NCBI RefSeq assembly: GCF_013409255.1
Contig: NZ_JACCAS010000001.1
Coordinates: forward strand, 2,976,001 to 3,040,000
From: Paraburkholderia bryophila
Lineage (GTDB): Bacteria; Pseudomonadota; Gammaproteobacteria; Burkholderiales; Burkholderiaceae
Reading direction: 5' to 3'
DNA length: 64,000 bases
Shown in pieces: positions 1 through 7,920 of this stretch. Every line of letters begins with the position of its first letter. Within the stretch, counting starts at the first letter, position 1. The position numbers were made by a program, and so were the translations under genes. Under the pieces are notes generated by a model, which was given only the letters and a program-made list of their open reading frames with translations, ran no database searches and was not told the origin of the DNA.

Positions 1-628
1 CCTTGTCCACCTTGGCGGCGATCTTCAGCGGCAAACCGCTTTGTGCAGCGATCTTGATAGCTGTATCGACGCGCTTCTCCGGGCAAATGCGGCCGAGGAA
101 CGCCAGGTATTCCGGCTTCTTGTGCGCCTGCGGCGTCAGCAACTGGTCCGGCAAGCCGTGGTAAATCGTGTTCAGCCAGTTGGCTTGCGGCAACGGCAGA
201 CGCTGCGAATCGGAGATCGACACCACCGGCACGTGGGAGAACGCGTCGAACACGGGTTGCAGTTCCGGCAAGTCGAGGCGGCCGTGCAGCGTAGTCACGA
301 ACGGCGTGTCCATGGTCGTGAACAGCGGGAACGGCATGTAGTCGAGGTGAAAGTGCAGCACATCGAACTCGTGCGCGACCTTGCGGACCTTTTCCATCAT
401 CAGGACGTGCGGCGCCAACGCGTCGCGGATCGTCGGATCGAGACGCAGTGCGCGCGGCCAGCAGGCGTCGAGGTTCGCGGACGTGACCGAGTCGCCGCTC
501 GCAAACAGCGTGACATCGTGGCCGAGGTCGACCAGCGCTTCGGTCAGGTACGACACGACGCGTTCGGTGCCGCCATAGAGCTTCGGCGGGACGGCTTCAT
601 ACAACGGCGCAATTTGGGCGATTCGCAT
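1..628 (-). CDS. Glycosyltransferase family 4 (GT-B), 3' end outside window
   Basis: The minus strand is open from an ATG at 628 to the left edge (209 codons seen). The protein starts MRIAQIAPLYEAVPPKLYGG, followed by GTERVVSYLTEALVDLGHDVTL; a glycine-rich N-terminal loop of this kind is typical of family 4 GT-B glycosyltransferases that bind nucleotide-sugar donors. Further on are LHGRLDLPEL and YLAFLGRICPEKRVDTAI, the latter being the linker into the donor-binding domain with the usual GRxxxEK pattern. A strong AGGAGAAA ribosome site precedes the ATG. The acceptor cannot be told. It is divergent from flhDC. The C-terminal half is beyond the edge. Confidence 0.85.
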   Translation of the reverse strand, partial: MRIAQIAPLYEAVPPKLYGGTERVVSYLTEALVDLGHDVTLFASGDSVTSANLDACWPRALRLDPTIRDALAPHVLMMEKVRKVAHEFDVLHFHLDYMPFPLFTTMDTPFVTTLHGRLDLPELQPVFDAFSHVPVVSISDSQRLPLPQANWLNTIYHGLPDQLLTPQAHKKPEYLAFLGRICPEKRVDTAIKIAAQSGLPLKIAAKVDK

Positions 629-974
629 GCGTTTCTCCTGTTCATATCGGCTTCGCACAGCAATGCTCGGGTCGAGCGAAGCGCGAATGCCTGTCGGACG
701 GTTGGGCGCGGTAAGCCGCCGCCCGGGGGTGCTCCGAACCTGCATCGGGTAATCCCTTAGCGTCCATTATCGGGATCGGCCGAGCTAATTCGAGTTATTT
801 TTCAAACGCTTAATGTTGTTACAGCGCGAAACATGGTGCGTTACAGGTCGACTGGACGCTCACCGTCGGCATTCAGCCGATAGCAGCGGCGCGAAATGAA
901 ACACTGCGCAGCCTTCAGCAAGGCGCGCGCCTGACGGCTGGAGGGCAATACCTACGCGCCTGCGTAAGGACGCG

Positions 975-1002
975 TTGCGGAGAAGTGAAATGGTCTTATA
1001 AT
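975..1002 (+). promoter_or_regulatory. Probable sigma-70 promoter of flhDC
   Basis: TTGCGG at 975-980 and TATAAT at 997-1002 are separated by 16 nt. The -10 matches the consensus perfectly. Transcription would start near 1009 and give an mRNA leader of about 340 nt before flhD, so the palindromes at 1152-1192 would lie in transcribed DNA unless another promoter exists downstream. Confidence 0.55.
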
Positions 1003-1151
1003 TCTTTTTCACCGCTGCAACGGTGCGGATCCAGAGTCATTCACGACTCACCATTCGGTCCGCGGCCTTCTCCAGGCGAGTATTCAAAGCGCATCGCAAA
1101 ACGCAAATTGCGCGCATGCCGCGCCAACTCACTGTCCCACGCACGCCCCTT

Positions 1152-1192
1152 TGTAGGAATTATTCCTACATGAATGACGGATTAATCCGTCA
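1152..1192. promoter_or_regulatory. Two adjacent perfect palindromes upstream of flhDC
   Basis: TGTAGGAATTATTCCTACA (1152-1170, 9-bp arms around a central T) is followed after 4 nt by TGACGGATTAATCCGTCA (1175-1192, 9-bp arms, no spacer). Their centres are 22-23 bp apart, close to two helical turns, so two dimers could bind one face. The first resembles sites of NarL/FixJ-family response regulators such as RcsB or BvgA; which regulator binds is inference. Confidence 0.65.
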
Positions 1193-1346
1193 GGCAGGCT
1201 GGGTGTCTGTCCGATTTTCGTCCGCTCCCCCTTTCGAGACAATGTGCGCAAGACCAGAAACGAGCCGATTCGTGCGGTTGGGGTGCGCGCGTTCGAGCAA
1301 ACGTTTCCGTAACGGCCTGACCAGCCAGATTTACCCCGGGGGAATC

Positions 1347-1667
1347 ATGAGCGCGACAAGCGAAATGCTCAATGAGATCAGAGAAGTCAACCTGTCGTAT
1401 CTCCTGCTAGCGCAGCGATTGCTGCGCGAAGACAAGCCGATGGGCATGTTTCGCATGGGGATTTCGGACCAGTTAGCCGATGTGCTCGCCAGTTTGTCTT
1501 TGGCGCAGACCGTGAAGCTGGCGGCGTCCAATCAGGTGTTGTGCCGTTTCCGTTTCGACGACCATGCCGTGCTGTCCGCGCTCGCGGACAAAGGCAAAAC
1601 CAGCGCCGTGGCTCAGGCGCATTCCGCGATCCTGATGGCTAGCCAGCCGGTCGAGCAACTCGGCTGA
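1347..1667 (+). CDS. flhD: Flagellar master regulator subunit FlhD
   Basis: FlhD of 106 residues. With FlhC it forms the heterohexameric activator that recruits RNA polymerase to class II flagellar promoters. The start LNEIREVNLSYLLLAQRLLR and the segment MGMFRMGISDQLADVLASLS are diagnostic of FlhD. The ATG at 1347 is chosen because it gives family length; the frame is open further upstream but without FlhD-like sequence. GGGGGAA just before the ATG can serve as ribosome site. flhC follows after 51 nt in the same operon. Confidence 0.95.
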   Translation: MSATSEMLNEIREVNLSYLLLAQRLLREDKPMGMFRMGISDQLADVLASLSLAQTVKLAASNQVLCRFRFDDHAVLSALADKGKTSAVAQAHSAILMASQPVEQLG

Positions 1668-1718
1668 TGGCAGCTCGCATGTCAAACAAAGCGATCAGGA
1701 CGGGAGATTGGCACGCGG

Positions 1719-2279
1719 ATGGCCTATAAAAGTGTGGTGCTCGAAGTCAGGGAAATCACCCTGGCCATCGAACTGATCGAACTGGGCGCGCGCCTGCAAT
1801 TGCTGGAAGCGGAAACCAGTCTGTCGCGCGACCGGCTCATCAAGCTGTACAAGGAATTGAAGGGGGTGTCGCCACCCAAGGGCATGTTGCCGTTTTCGAC
1901 CGACTGGTTCATGACCTGGCAGCCGAACTTTCACTCCTCGCTGTTCTACAACATCTACCGTTTCATGGCCGGCCACGGCGGTTGCCAGACGATCCAGTCG
2001 ATCGTGAAAAGCTACCGGCTGTATCTGGAACATGTCCATTTGCACGACGACGAGCCGGTGCTCAGCCTCACGCGCGCGTGGACGCTGGTGCGCTTCTTCG
2101 ATTCCGGCATGCTGCAAATGACCGCCTGCTGCCGTTGCGGGGGACATTTTGTCGCGCATGCACACGATCCGCAGCATGCGTTCGTCTGCGGGCTGTGCCA
2201 GCCGCCGTCGCGGGCCGGTAAGACAAAGAAATTCGCCGACGCTCGCGCCCGCGAGAACCTTGCCGCGCTCGAAGCCTGA
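1719..2279 (+). CDS. flhC: Flagellar master regulator subunit FlhC
   Basis: FlhC of 186 residues, close to the 192 of E. coli. It is the zinc-binding, DNA-contacting partner of FlhD. The zinc site is visible near the C-terminus: Cys137 and Cys140 (in ACCRCGG), then Cys157 and Cys160 (in FVCGLC), the positions known from E. coli FlhC; Cys138 is extra. It is the second gene of the flhDC operon and its product should act on the boxes found upstream of flhB, flhF, flgA/flgB and fliE/fliF. Confidence 0.96.
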   Translation: MAYKSVVLEVREITLAIELIELGARLQLLEAETSLSRDRLIKLYKELKGVSPPKGMLPFSTDWFMTWQPNFHSSLFYNIYRFMAGHGGCQTIQSIVKSYRLYLEHVHLHDDEPVLSLTRAWTLVRFFDSGMLQMTACCRCGGHFVAHAHDPQHAFVCGLCQPPSRAGKTKKFADARARENLAALEA

Positions 2280-2477
2280 GCCAGGGCGGCTGCGGGCAGC
2301 CAACATGGCCAACACGGCCGCCACGGCTGCCATGGCCACCCGCGGCATGCCGACGCACCGCGCGCCGGCCACCTCCCTATCCGGCGGACTCTTCGGTCCG
2401 CCCGTTCCGCGCCTGCCCTTACCGGGTCTGGCGCACCCGCCTCTGGTTTACACCGGAGCGACGAGCCGCTTTTCCAC

Positions 2478-2504
2478 CAAAGTTTTCTGCTCCGTTGCCG
2501 TAAA
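2478..2504 (+). promoter_or_regulatory. Sigma-28 (FliA) promoter of the motAB-che operon
   Basis: CAAAGTTT at 2478-2485, 11 nt, then GCCGTAAA at 2497-2504. The enterobacterial consensus is TAAAGTTT-N11-GCCGATAA, so spacing is exact with one mismatch in the -35 and two in the -10. It lies 45 nt before the motA start and makes the motility and chemotaxis operon class III, as in E. coli. Confidence 0.75.
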
Positions 2505-2549
2505 CCAGATTAACGACGGTCACCGTCGCTTCTTTGTGAGGGCTCGGCA

Positions 2550-3410
2550 GTGCTGATTTTCGTGGGAACTCTCGTGACGCTGTTGTCCGTTTTCGGCGGT
2601 TACGCGCTTGAAGGCGGCCATCTTGGTGCGCTGCTGCAGCCTGTCGAAGTGCTGATGATCGTCGGTGCGGGTATCGGCGCGTTCATTCTCGGCAACGGAA
2701 TGAAGACGATCAAGGCGACGCTGCGTGTCATTCCAACCCTGTTCAAGGGCGCGAAGTACAACAAGGACGTCTACATGGAGCTGATGGCGCTCCTTTACGT
2801 TCTGCTGGCCAAGGCGCGCAAGGAAGGCACGCTGACGCTGGAAGCGGACATCGACGATCCGTCGAAGAGTCCGATCTTCACGCAATACCCGAAGATTCTC
2901 GCCGACCATCACATCATCGAATTCCTGACCGACTACCTGCGCTTGATGGTGGGCGGCAACATGAATGCGTTCGAGATCGAAAGTCTGATGGACGAGGAAA
3001 TCGAAACGCATCACCAGGAAGGCGAGGCGCCCGCGCACGCCCTGAACAAGGTCGGCGACGCCATGCCGGCGTTCGGGATCGTGGCCGCGGTGATGGGCGT
3101 GGTGCACACCATGGCCTCGGCCGACAAGCCGCCCGCGGTGCTCGGCGAGATGATCGCGCAAGCGCTGGTCGGCACCTTCCTGGGGATTTTGCTCTCGTAC
3201 GGGCTGATCGGGCCGCTCGCGAGCGTCGCCGAACAGCGCGTGACCGAGTCGACCAAGATGTTCCAGTGCATCAAGGTGACGATTCTGGCCAGCCTGAACG
3301 GCTACGCCCCGGCGATCGCCGTCGAATTCGGCCGCAAGGTGCTCTTCTCGACCGAGCGCCCGTCGTTCGCCGAGCTCGAAGAGCACGTGCGCCGCGTCAA
3401 GGCCAAGTAA
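2550..3410 (+). CDS. motA: Flagellar stator protein MotA
   Basis: MotA of 286 residues, an inner-membrane proton-channel subunit of the stator. Hydrophobic segments lie at about residues 2-20, 30-50, 170-190 and 205-225; the cytoplasmic loop between the second and third is rich in charged residues (KARKEGTL, ESLMDEEIETH) that contact FliG. A conserved proline-containing segment (GDAMPAFGIVAAVMG) starts the third helix. The start codon is GTG at 2550 with a GTGAGGG ribosome site 9 nt upstream. motB follows after 21 nt. Confidence 0.96.
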   Translation: MLIFVGTLVTLLSVFGGYALEGGHLGALLQPVEVLMIVGAGIGAFILGNGMKTIKATLRVIPTLFKGAKYNKDVYMELMALLYVLLAKARKEGTLTLEADIDDPSKSPIFTQYPKILADHHIIEFLTDYLRLMVGGNMNAFEIESLMDEEIETHHQEGEAPAHALNKVGDAMPAFGIVAAVMGVVHTMASADKPPAVLGEMIAQALVGTFLGILLSYGLIGPLASVAEQRVTESTKMFQCIKVTILASLNGYAPAIAVEFGRKVLFSTERPSFAELEEHVRRVKAK

Positions 3411-3431
3411 AGGGCGCCGGGAACCGAATCG

Positions 3432-4439
3432 ATGAGCAAGGATAAAGACCGCGCCATTGTCGTCAAGCGCGCAGCACCGAAGAAGGCCGGCCATCACGGC
3501 GGCGCGTGGAAGCTCGCGTACGCGGACTTCATGACCGCGATGATGGCGTTCTTCCTGCTGATGTGGTTGCTGAGTTCGGCGTCCACGGTGCAGTTGAAGG
3601 GGATCGCCGATTACTTCAACCAGCCGTTGAAGGTGACGCTGTGGGGCGGCGACCGCAGCGCGGAAGACTCCAGCATTCTGAAGGGTGGCGGTCGCGACAT
3701 TTCGACCGACGCCCAGGGCATTACGCGCATGACGGACGGCCAGAACAGCCGTGCGCAGCGGACCGTTTCGCACAGTAACGACGATTCGATGAACCAGACG
3801 CAAGGCGAGCTGGAACGCCGCGAACAGGTCCGGCTGCACGATCTGCAGGTCAAGCTGATGGCGGCGATCGAGGCGAATCCGGTGCTGCGTCAGTTCAAGC
3901 AGCAGATCCGCATCGATTCGACGCTGACCGGCCTGCGCATCGAGATCGTCGACTCGCAGAAGCGGCCGATGTTCGCGACCGCGAAAGACCAGGTGGAGCC
4001 GTACATGCGCGACATTCTGCGCGAGATCGGCCACACGCTGAACGACGTGCCGAACCGCATCATCGTGCAGGGACACACCGACGCCGCGCAGTACGCGGGC
4101 GGCGAGAAGGGTTACAGCAACTGGGAACTGTCCGCGGACCGCGCCAATGCGTCGCGCCGCGAGCTGATCGCCGGCGGCATGGACGAAGCGAAGGTGATGC
4201 GCGTGCTCGGTCTCGCGTCGACGCAGAACCTGAACAAGGCGGACCCGATGGATCCGGAAAACCGCCGCATCAGCATCATCGTGTTGAACAAGAAGTCGGA
4301 GGAGGCGCTCGATCATGACGACTCCACCACGACCACCTTGTCGGACGACGCAGCCGGCTCCAAGCCGTTGCTGCAAAAGCTTGCGCAGCCGGTGACGGCT
4401 GCACCGAAGTTGCCGGCGGCAGCGCCGGCGGCCCAGTAA
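3432..4439 (+). CDS. motB: Flagellar stator protein MotB
   Basis: MotB of 335 residues. A basic N-terminus leads into one membrane helix (ADFMTAMMAFFLLMWLLSSA) with the proton-carrying Asp32 at the same number as in E. coli. The periplasmic C-terminal half (about residues 160-290) is an OmpA-like peptidoglycan-binding domain, with IIVQGHTDAAQY and WELSADRANASRREL. It anchors the MotA-MotB stator to the cell wall. A loosely conserved Pro/Ala-rich tail ends the protein. Confidence 0.96.
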   Translation: MSKDKDRAIVVKRAAPKKAGHHGGAWKLAYADFMTAMMAFFLLMWLLSSASTVQLKGIADYFNQPLKVTLWGGDRSAEDSSILKGGGRDISTDAQGITRMTDGQNSRAQRTVSHSNDDSMNQTQGELERREQVRLHDLQVKLMAAIEANPVLRQFKQQIRIDSTLTGLRIEIVDSQKRPMFATAKDQVEPYMRDILREIGHTLNDVPNRIIVQGHTDAAQYAGGEKGYSNWELSADRANASRRELIAGGMDEAKVMRVLGLASTQNLNKADPMDPENRRISIIVLNKKSEEALDHDDSTTTTLSDDAAGSKPLLQKLAQPVTAAPKLPAAAPAAQ

Positions 4440-4522
4440 CAGACAGCGGTCGTCTGGCCGGTCCACGCGCCCACTGGCGCGGACCGCCGGGCGATCCATA
4501 GCGTAAGTGCAGCGAGGTTTTC

Positions 4523-4900
4523 ATGATCAGGCATATCCTGGCAATCGACGATTCGGCATCGATGCGGCAGATTCTCGCCGCGACGCTGACGACGGCCGGC
4601 TATGAGGTGACGCTCGCGTCGGACGGCATCGAAGGGCTCGAAAACGCGCTCGCCATGTCGTTCGACCTCGTGTTGACCGACCAGCACATGCCGGGCAAGA
4701 CCGGCCTCGATCTGATCGCGGAGCTGCGCGGCAACCCGGCCTACCAGGCGACACCCATCCTCGTCCTCACGACGGAATCGGGCGAGCCGTTCAAGGCGGC
4801 GGCGCGAGCGGCGGGCGCGACCGGCTGGATCGAAAAGCCGCTCGACCCGGACATGCTGACCGAACTGGTGGCGGCGTTGGCCGAACCGGATCAGGCGTAA
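4523..4900 (+). CDS. CheY-like single-domain response regulator (first copy)
   Basis: A receiver domain of 125 residues without an output domain. The acidic pair is Asp9-Asp10, the phosphoacceptor Asp53 (LTDQHMPG), the switch Thr83/Thr84 (LVLTTES) and the invariant Lys105 (IEKPLD); all catalytic positions are intact. It lies between motB and cheA, separate from the second cheY at 13011, and the two are clearly diverged. Often annotated cheY1 in this group. It may compete for CheA phosphate (phosphate sink) or bind a different target; this is not decidable from sequence. Confidence 0.9.
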   Translation: MIRHILAIDDSASMRQILAATLTTAGYEVTLASDGIEGLENALAMSFDLVLTDQHMPGKTGLDLIAELRGNPAYQATPILVLTTESGEPFKAAARAAGATGWIEKPLDPDMLTELVAALAEPDQA

Positions 4901-4988
4901 GCATCACCCTTAGACCAAGTTATAGAAGCTCTCGACGCGGCGGCACGGTAGCCCAAGCCTAGACAGGAACTCTCGCGGTGACCCAGGC

Positions 4989-7271
4989 ATGACACTCGAC
5001 ATCACTCAGTTCTATCAGACGTTCTTCGACGAAGCGGACGAACTGCTCGCGCAGATGGAGCAGTTGCTGCTCAATCTGGACATCGCGCATCCGGACCCGG
5101 AAGATCTCGCGGCGATTTTCCGCGCGGCGCATTCCATCAAGGGCGGCGCGGCGACGTTCGGCTTTACCGCGTTGACGGAAACGACCCACATTCTCGAATC
5201 GCTGCTCGATCGCGCACGCAATAACGAACTCGTGCTGCGCAAGGACATGATCGACACGTTCCTCGAAACCAAGGACGTGTTGTCCGGCCAGCTCGCCGAT
5301 TACCGGGCGAGCGCCGAGCCGGACGCCGCGATCGCCAAGGCGATCTGCGCGAAGCTCGAACAGTTGCACGCGGAAAGCCGCGCAGGCGGCGCGCCGGCAG
5401 CACCGGCCCCGGCCGTGCAAGCGGCACCGGCACCGGTTGCAACTCAAGCAGTACAGGAAGGTACCCCGCCGGAGCACGTCGTCGAACAGGCGTGGCAGGC
5501 AGCGGCGGGTGAATGGACTGACGGCGACCCGGCACAGACCGGGCAAGTCGCGGGTGCCGGCGGCGCGGATGACAACGCCGGCCCTCATCTGAAAATTACG
5601 CTACGGGGCGTTGGGGAGAAGGACCAGGAACTGCTGGCCGAAGAGCTCGGCAACCTGGGTAACATCGTCGGGCAGGTCAAGAGCGGTGGCGATTTCACGC
5701 TGTGGCTCCAGACCGACGTGACCTCCGACGATATCATCGCCGTCTGCTGTTTCGTGATCGACGAAAGTCAGATCTCGATCGGCCGCGGCACCGCACCGGT
5801 GGACGAAACGCAGCAAGGCGAACCTGGAACGCCCGACGCTGCCGATTCGGCCCCGGCGCAAGCAGTACAGGCAGTAGAAGCGGTGCAGGCAGCGTCGTCG
5901 GCCCCGGTGGCCAACACCGCTGCGCCCGCTGCAACACACGGCATGTTCGACGCAGCGGCGGCGCAACCCGCCGCGGCTAGCAGCGCACCGGCGGCCAGTG
6001 CGGCGCCGGCGGCGAGCGCCGCCGCGCCTGCCGAACACGACCGTAAGGCCGCGGCCCGTCCGGCTGCGGCTGCCGGTGGCGCGGAAGGCAGCTCGATTCG
6101 CGTCGGCGTCGAAAAGGTCGATCAATTGATCAACCTGGTCGGCGAACTGGTGATCACGCAAGCCATGCTCGCGGAAACCACCAGCACGTTCGACCCGGCG
6201 CTGCACGATCGGCTCTTCAACGGCATGGCGCAGCTCGAGCGCAACGCGCGCGATCTGCAGGAAGCGGTGATGTCGATCCGCATGATGCCGATGGATTACG
6301 TGTTCAGCCGCTTCCCGCGTCTGGTGCGCGATCTGGCGGCGAAACTCGGCAAGGAAGTGGAGCTCGTCACCTTCGGTCAGGCGACCGAACTCGACAAGAG
6401 CCTGATTGAACGGATCATCGATCCGTTGACTCACCTCGTGCGCAACAGTCTCGACCACGGTATCGAAACCGTGGAAGCGCGGCGCGCGGCGGGCAAGGAT
6501 TCGACCGGCCAACTGGTGCTGTCGGCGGCTCACCATGGCGGCAACATCGTCATTGAAGTGAGCGACGACGGCGCGGGTCTGCGCCGCGACAAGATTCTCG
6601 CGAAGGCGGCCAAGCAAGGCATGCAGGTCAGCGAGACGATGAGCGACGAAGAAGTCTGGAACCTGATTTTCCTGCCGGGCTTCTCGACGGCGGAACAGGT
6701 CACGGACGTCTCCGGCCGTGGCGTCGGCATGGACGTGGTGAAGCGGAACATCCAGTCGATGGGTGGTCACGTGGAAATCACCTCGCACGCCGGCAAGGGC
6801 AGCACCACGCGGATCGTTCTGCCGCTCACGCTGGCGATTCTCGACGGCATGTCGGTGAAGGTAGGCAGCGAGATTTTCATTCTGCCGCTGAACTTCGTGA
6901 TGGAGTCGCTGCAGCCGCAAGCCGAAGACATTTACACGGTGGCCAACGGCGAGCGCGTGGTGCGCGTGCGCGGTGAATACCTGCCGCTGGTCGCGTTGCA
7001 CGAAGTGTTCAACGTCGACGACGCGAAGCAGGAGCCGACCCAGGGCATCGTCACCATCATGCAAACCGAAGGGCGCCGCTTTGCGATGCTGATCGATGAA
7101 CTGGTGGGCCAGCAGCAGGTGGTCGTGAAGAATCTGGAAACGAATTACCGCAAGGTGCACGGCATTTCCGCGGCGACCATTCTCGGCGACGGCAGCGTCG
7201 CGCTGATCGTGGACGTGGCGGCGCTGAACCGCGAAACGCGCCACGCGCATGGCGCGATGAGCCTCGCATGA
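4989..7271 (+). CDS. cheA: Chemotaxis histidine kinase CheA
   Basis: CheA of 760 residues. The HPt domain comes first, with the phosphorylated His48 in RAAHSIKGGA. A Pro/Ala linker (about 134-190) leads to a P2-like domain (about 200-270), then a second Ala-rich linker. The dimerisation and ATPase domains follow (about 370-620): N box HLVRNSLDHGIE, G1 SDDGAGL, G2 GRGVGMDVV. The C-terminus (about 630-750) is a CheW-like domain. It phosphorylates CheY and CheB in response to receptors. The Ala/Pro linkers are longer than in E. coli (654 residues). Confidence 0.97.
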   Translation: MTLDITQFYQTFFDEADELLAQMEQLLLNLDIAHPDPEDLAAIFRAAHSIKGGAATFGFTALTETTHILESLLDRARNNELVLRKDMIDTFLETKDVLSGQLADYRASAEPDAAIAKAICAKLEQLHAESRAGGAPAAPAPAVQAAPAPVATQAVQEGTPPEHVVEQAWQAAAGEWTDGDPAQTGQVAGAGGADDNAGPHLKITLRGVGEKDQELLAEELGNLGNIVGQVKSGGDFTLWLQTDVTSDDIIAVCCFVIDESQISIGRGTAPVDETQQGEPGTPDAADSAPAQAVQAVEAVQAASSAPVANTAAPAATHGMFDAAAAQPAAASSAPAASAAPAASAAAPAEHDRKAAARPAAAAGGAEGSSIRVGVEKVDQLINLVGELVITQAMLAETTSTFDPALHDRLFNGMAQLERNARDLQEAVMSIRMMPMDYVFSRFPRLVRDLAAKLGKEVELVTFGQATELDKSLIERIIDPLTHLVRNSLDHGIETVEARRAAGKDSTGQLVLSAAHHGGNIVIEVSDDGAGLRRDKILAKAAKQGMQVSETMSDEEVWNLIFLPGFSTAEQVTDVSGRGVGMDVVKRNIQSMGGHVEITSHAGKGSTTRIVLPLTLAILDGMSVKVGSEIFILPLNFVMESLQPQAEDIYTVANGERVVRVRGEYLPLVALHEVFNVDDAKQEPTQGIVTIMQTEGRRFAMLIDELVGQQQVVVKNLETNYRKVHGISAATILGDGSVALIVDVAALNRETRHAHGAMSLA

Positions 7272-7334
7272 TGCCGCTCACACTCGACGTAACACTCACT
7301 CAACTTATTTCATCCCAACCGTTTGGGGGCTAAC

Positions 7335-7871
7335 GTGGCAGAAGTCCAATCCATCAATTCGAGCGTCGCGAACGCGAGCGGTACGAATGGCCGCCGCGAC
7401 GCGCAGCAGGCAGACGCCGGCGGTCAGGAATTCCTCGTCTTCACGCTCGGCGCCGAAGAGTACGGCATCGACATTCTCAAGGTGCAGGAAATCCGCGGCT
7501 ACGACAACGTGACGCGGATCGCCAATGCGCCGGAGTTCATCAAGGGTGTGATCAATCTGCGCGGCATCATCGTGCCGATCGTCGACATGCGCATCAAGTT
7601 CCATCTGGGCCGCGTCGAATACGACCACCAGACGGTGGTGATCATCCTGAACGTCGCGCATCGCGTGGTCGGGATGGTGGTGGACGGCGTGTCGGATGTG
7701 CTGACGCTCGCCACCGACCAGATCATGCCGGCGCCGGAATTCGGCGCGACGCTGACGACCGAGTACCTCACGGGACTGGGCACCGTCGACGGCCGCATGC
7801 TGATCCTGATGGACATCGAGAAGCTGATGACCAGCCGCGAAATGGCGCTGATCGAATCGCTCGGCGCGTAA
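7335..7871 (+). CDS. cheW: Chemotaxis coupling protein CheW
   Basis: CheW of 178 residues, linking CheA to chemoreceptors. It has [21 protein letters not shown] and [16 protein letters not shown], both typical of the CheW fold, with a non-conserved N-terminal 30 residues. The start is taken as GTG at 7335 because GGGGG at 7325-7329 lies 5 nt before it; the frame also has a TTG at 7323, but that overlaps this ribosome site. It sits between cheA and the receptor gene. Confidence 0.95.
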   Translation: MAEVQSINSSVANASGTNGRRDAQQADAGGQEFLVFTLGAEEYGIDILKVQEIRGYDNVTRIANAPEFIKGVINLRGIIVPIVDMRIKFHLGRVEYDHQTVVIILNVAHRVVGMVVDGVSDVLTLATDQIMPAPEFGATLTTEYLTGLGTVDGRMLILMDIEKLMTSREMALIESLGA

Positions 7872-7920
7872 CGGCAGCGGCAGCAAGCTTTAACGACAGA
7901 TTGGGACAGGGAGCATCGAG

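Larger units (their letters stand above)
629..1346. other. Intergenic control region between glycosyltransferase gene and flhDC
   Basis: These 718 bases hold no convincing gene. Short open frames here lack ribosome sites and coding bias. The stretch contains one good sigma-70-like promoter (975-1002) pointing at flhD and two adjacent perfect palindromes (1152-1192), described separately. The AT-rich part around 775-835 may hold the promoter of the divergent glycosyltransferase gene, but I could not fix its hexamers. Confidence 0.7.

Noticed and set aside
41..760. 239-residue plus-strand frame at the left edge
   Set aside because: It is antisense to the glycosyltransferase, has an Arg/Gln-rich composition and no family features.
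985..1173. 62-codon frame in the flhDC leader
   Set aside because: No ribosome site, atypical codon use, and it ends at the palindromes; more likely untranslated leader.
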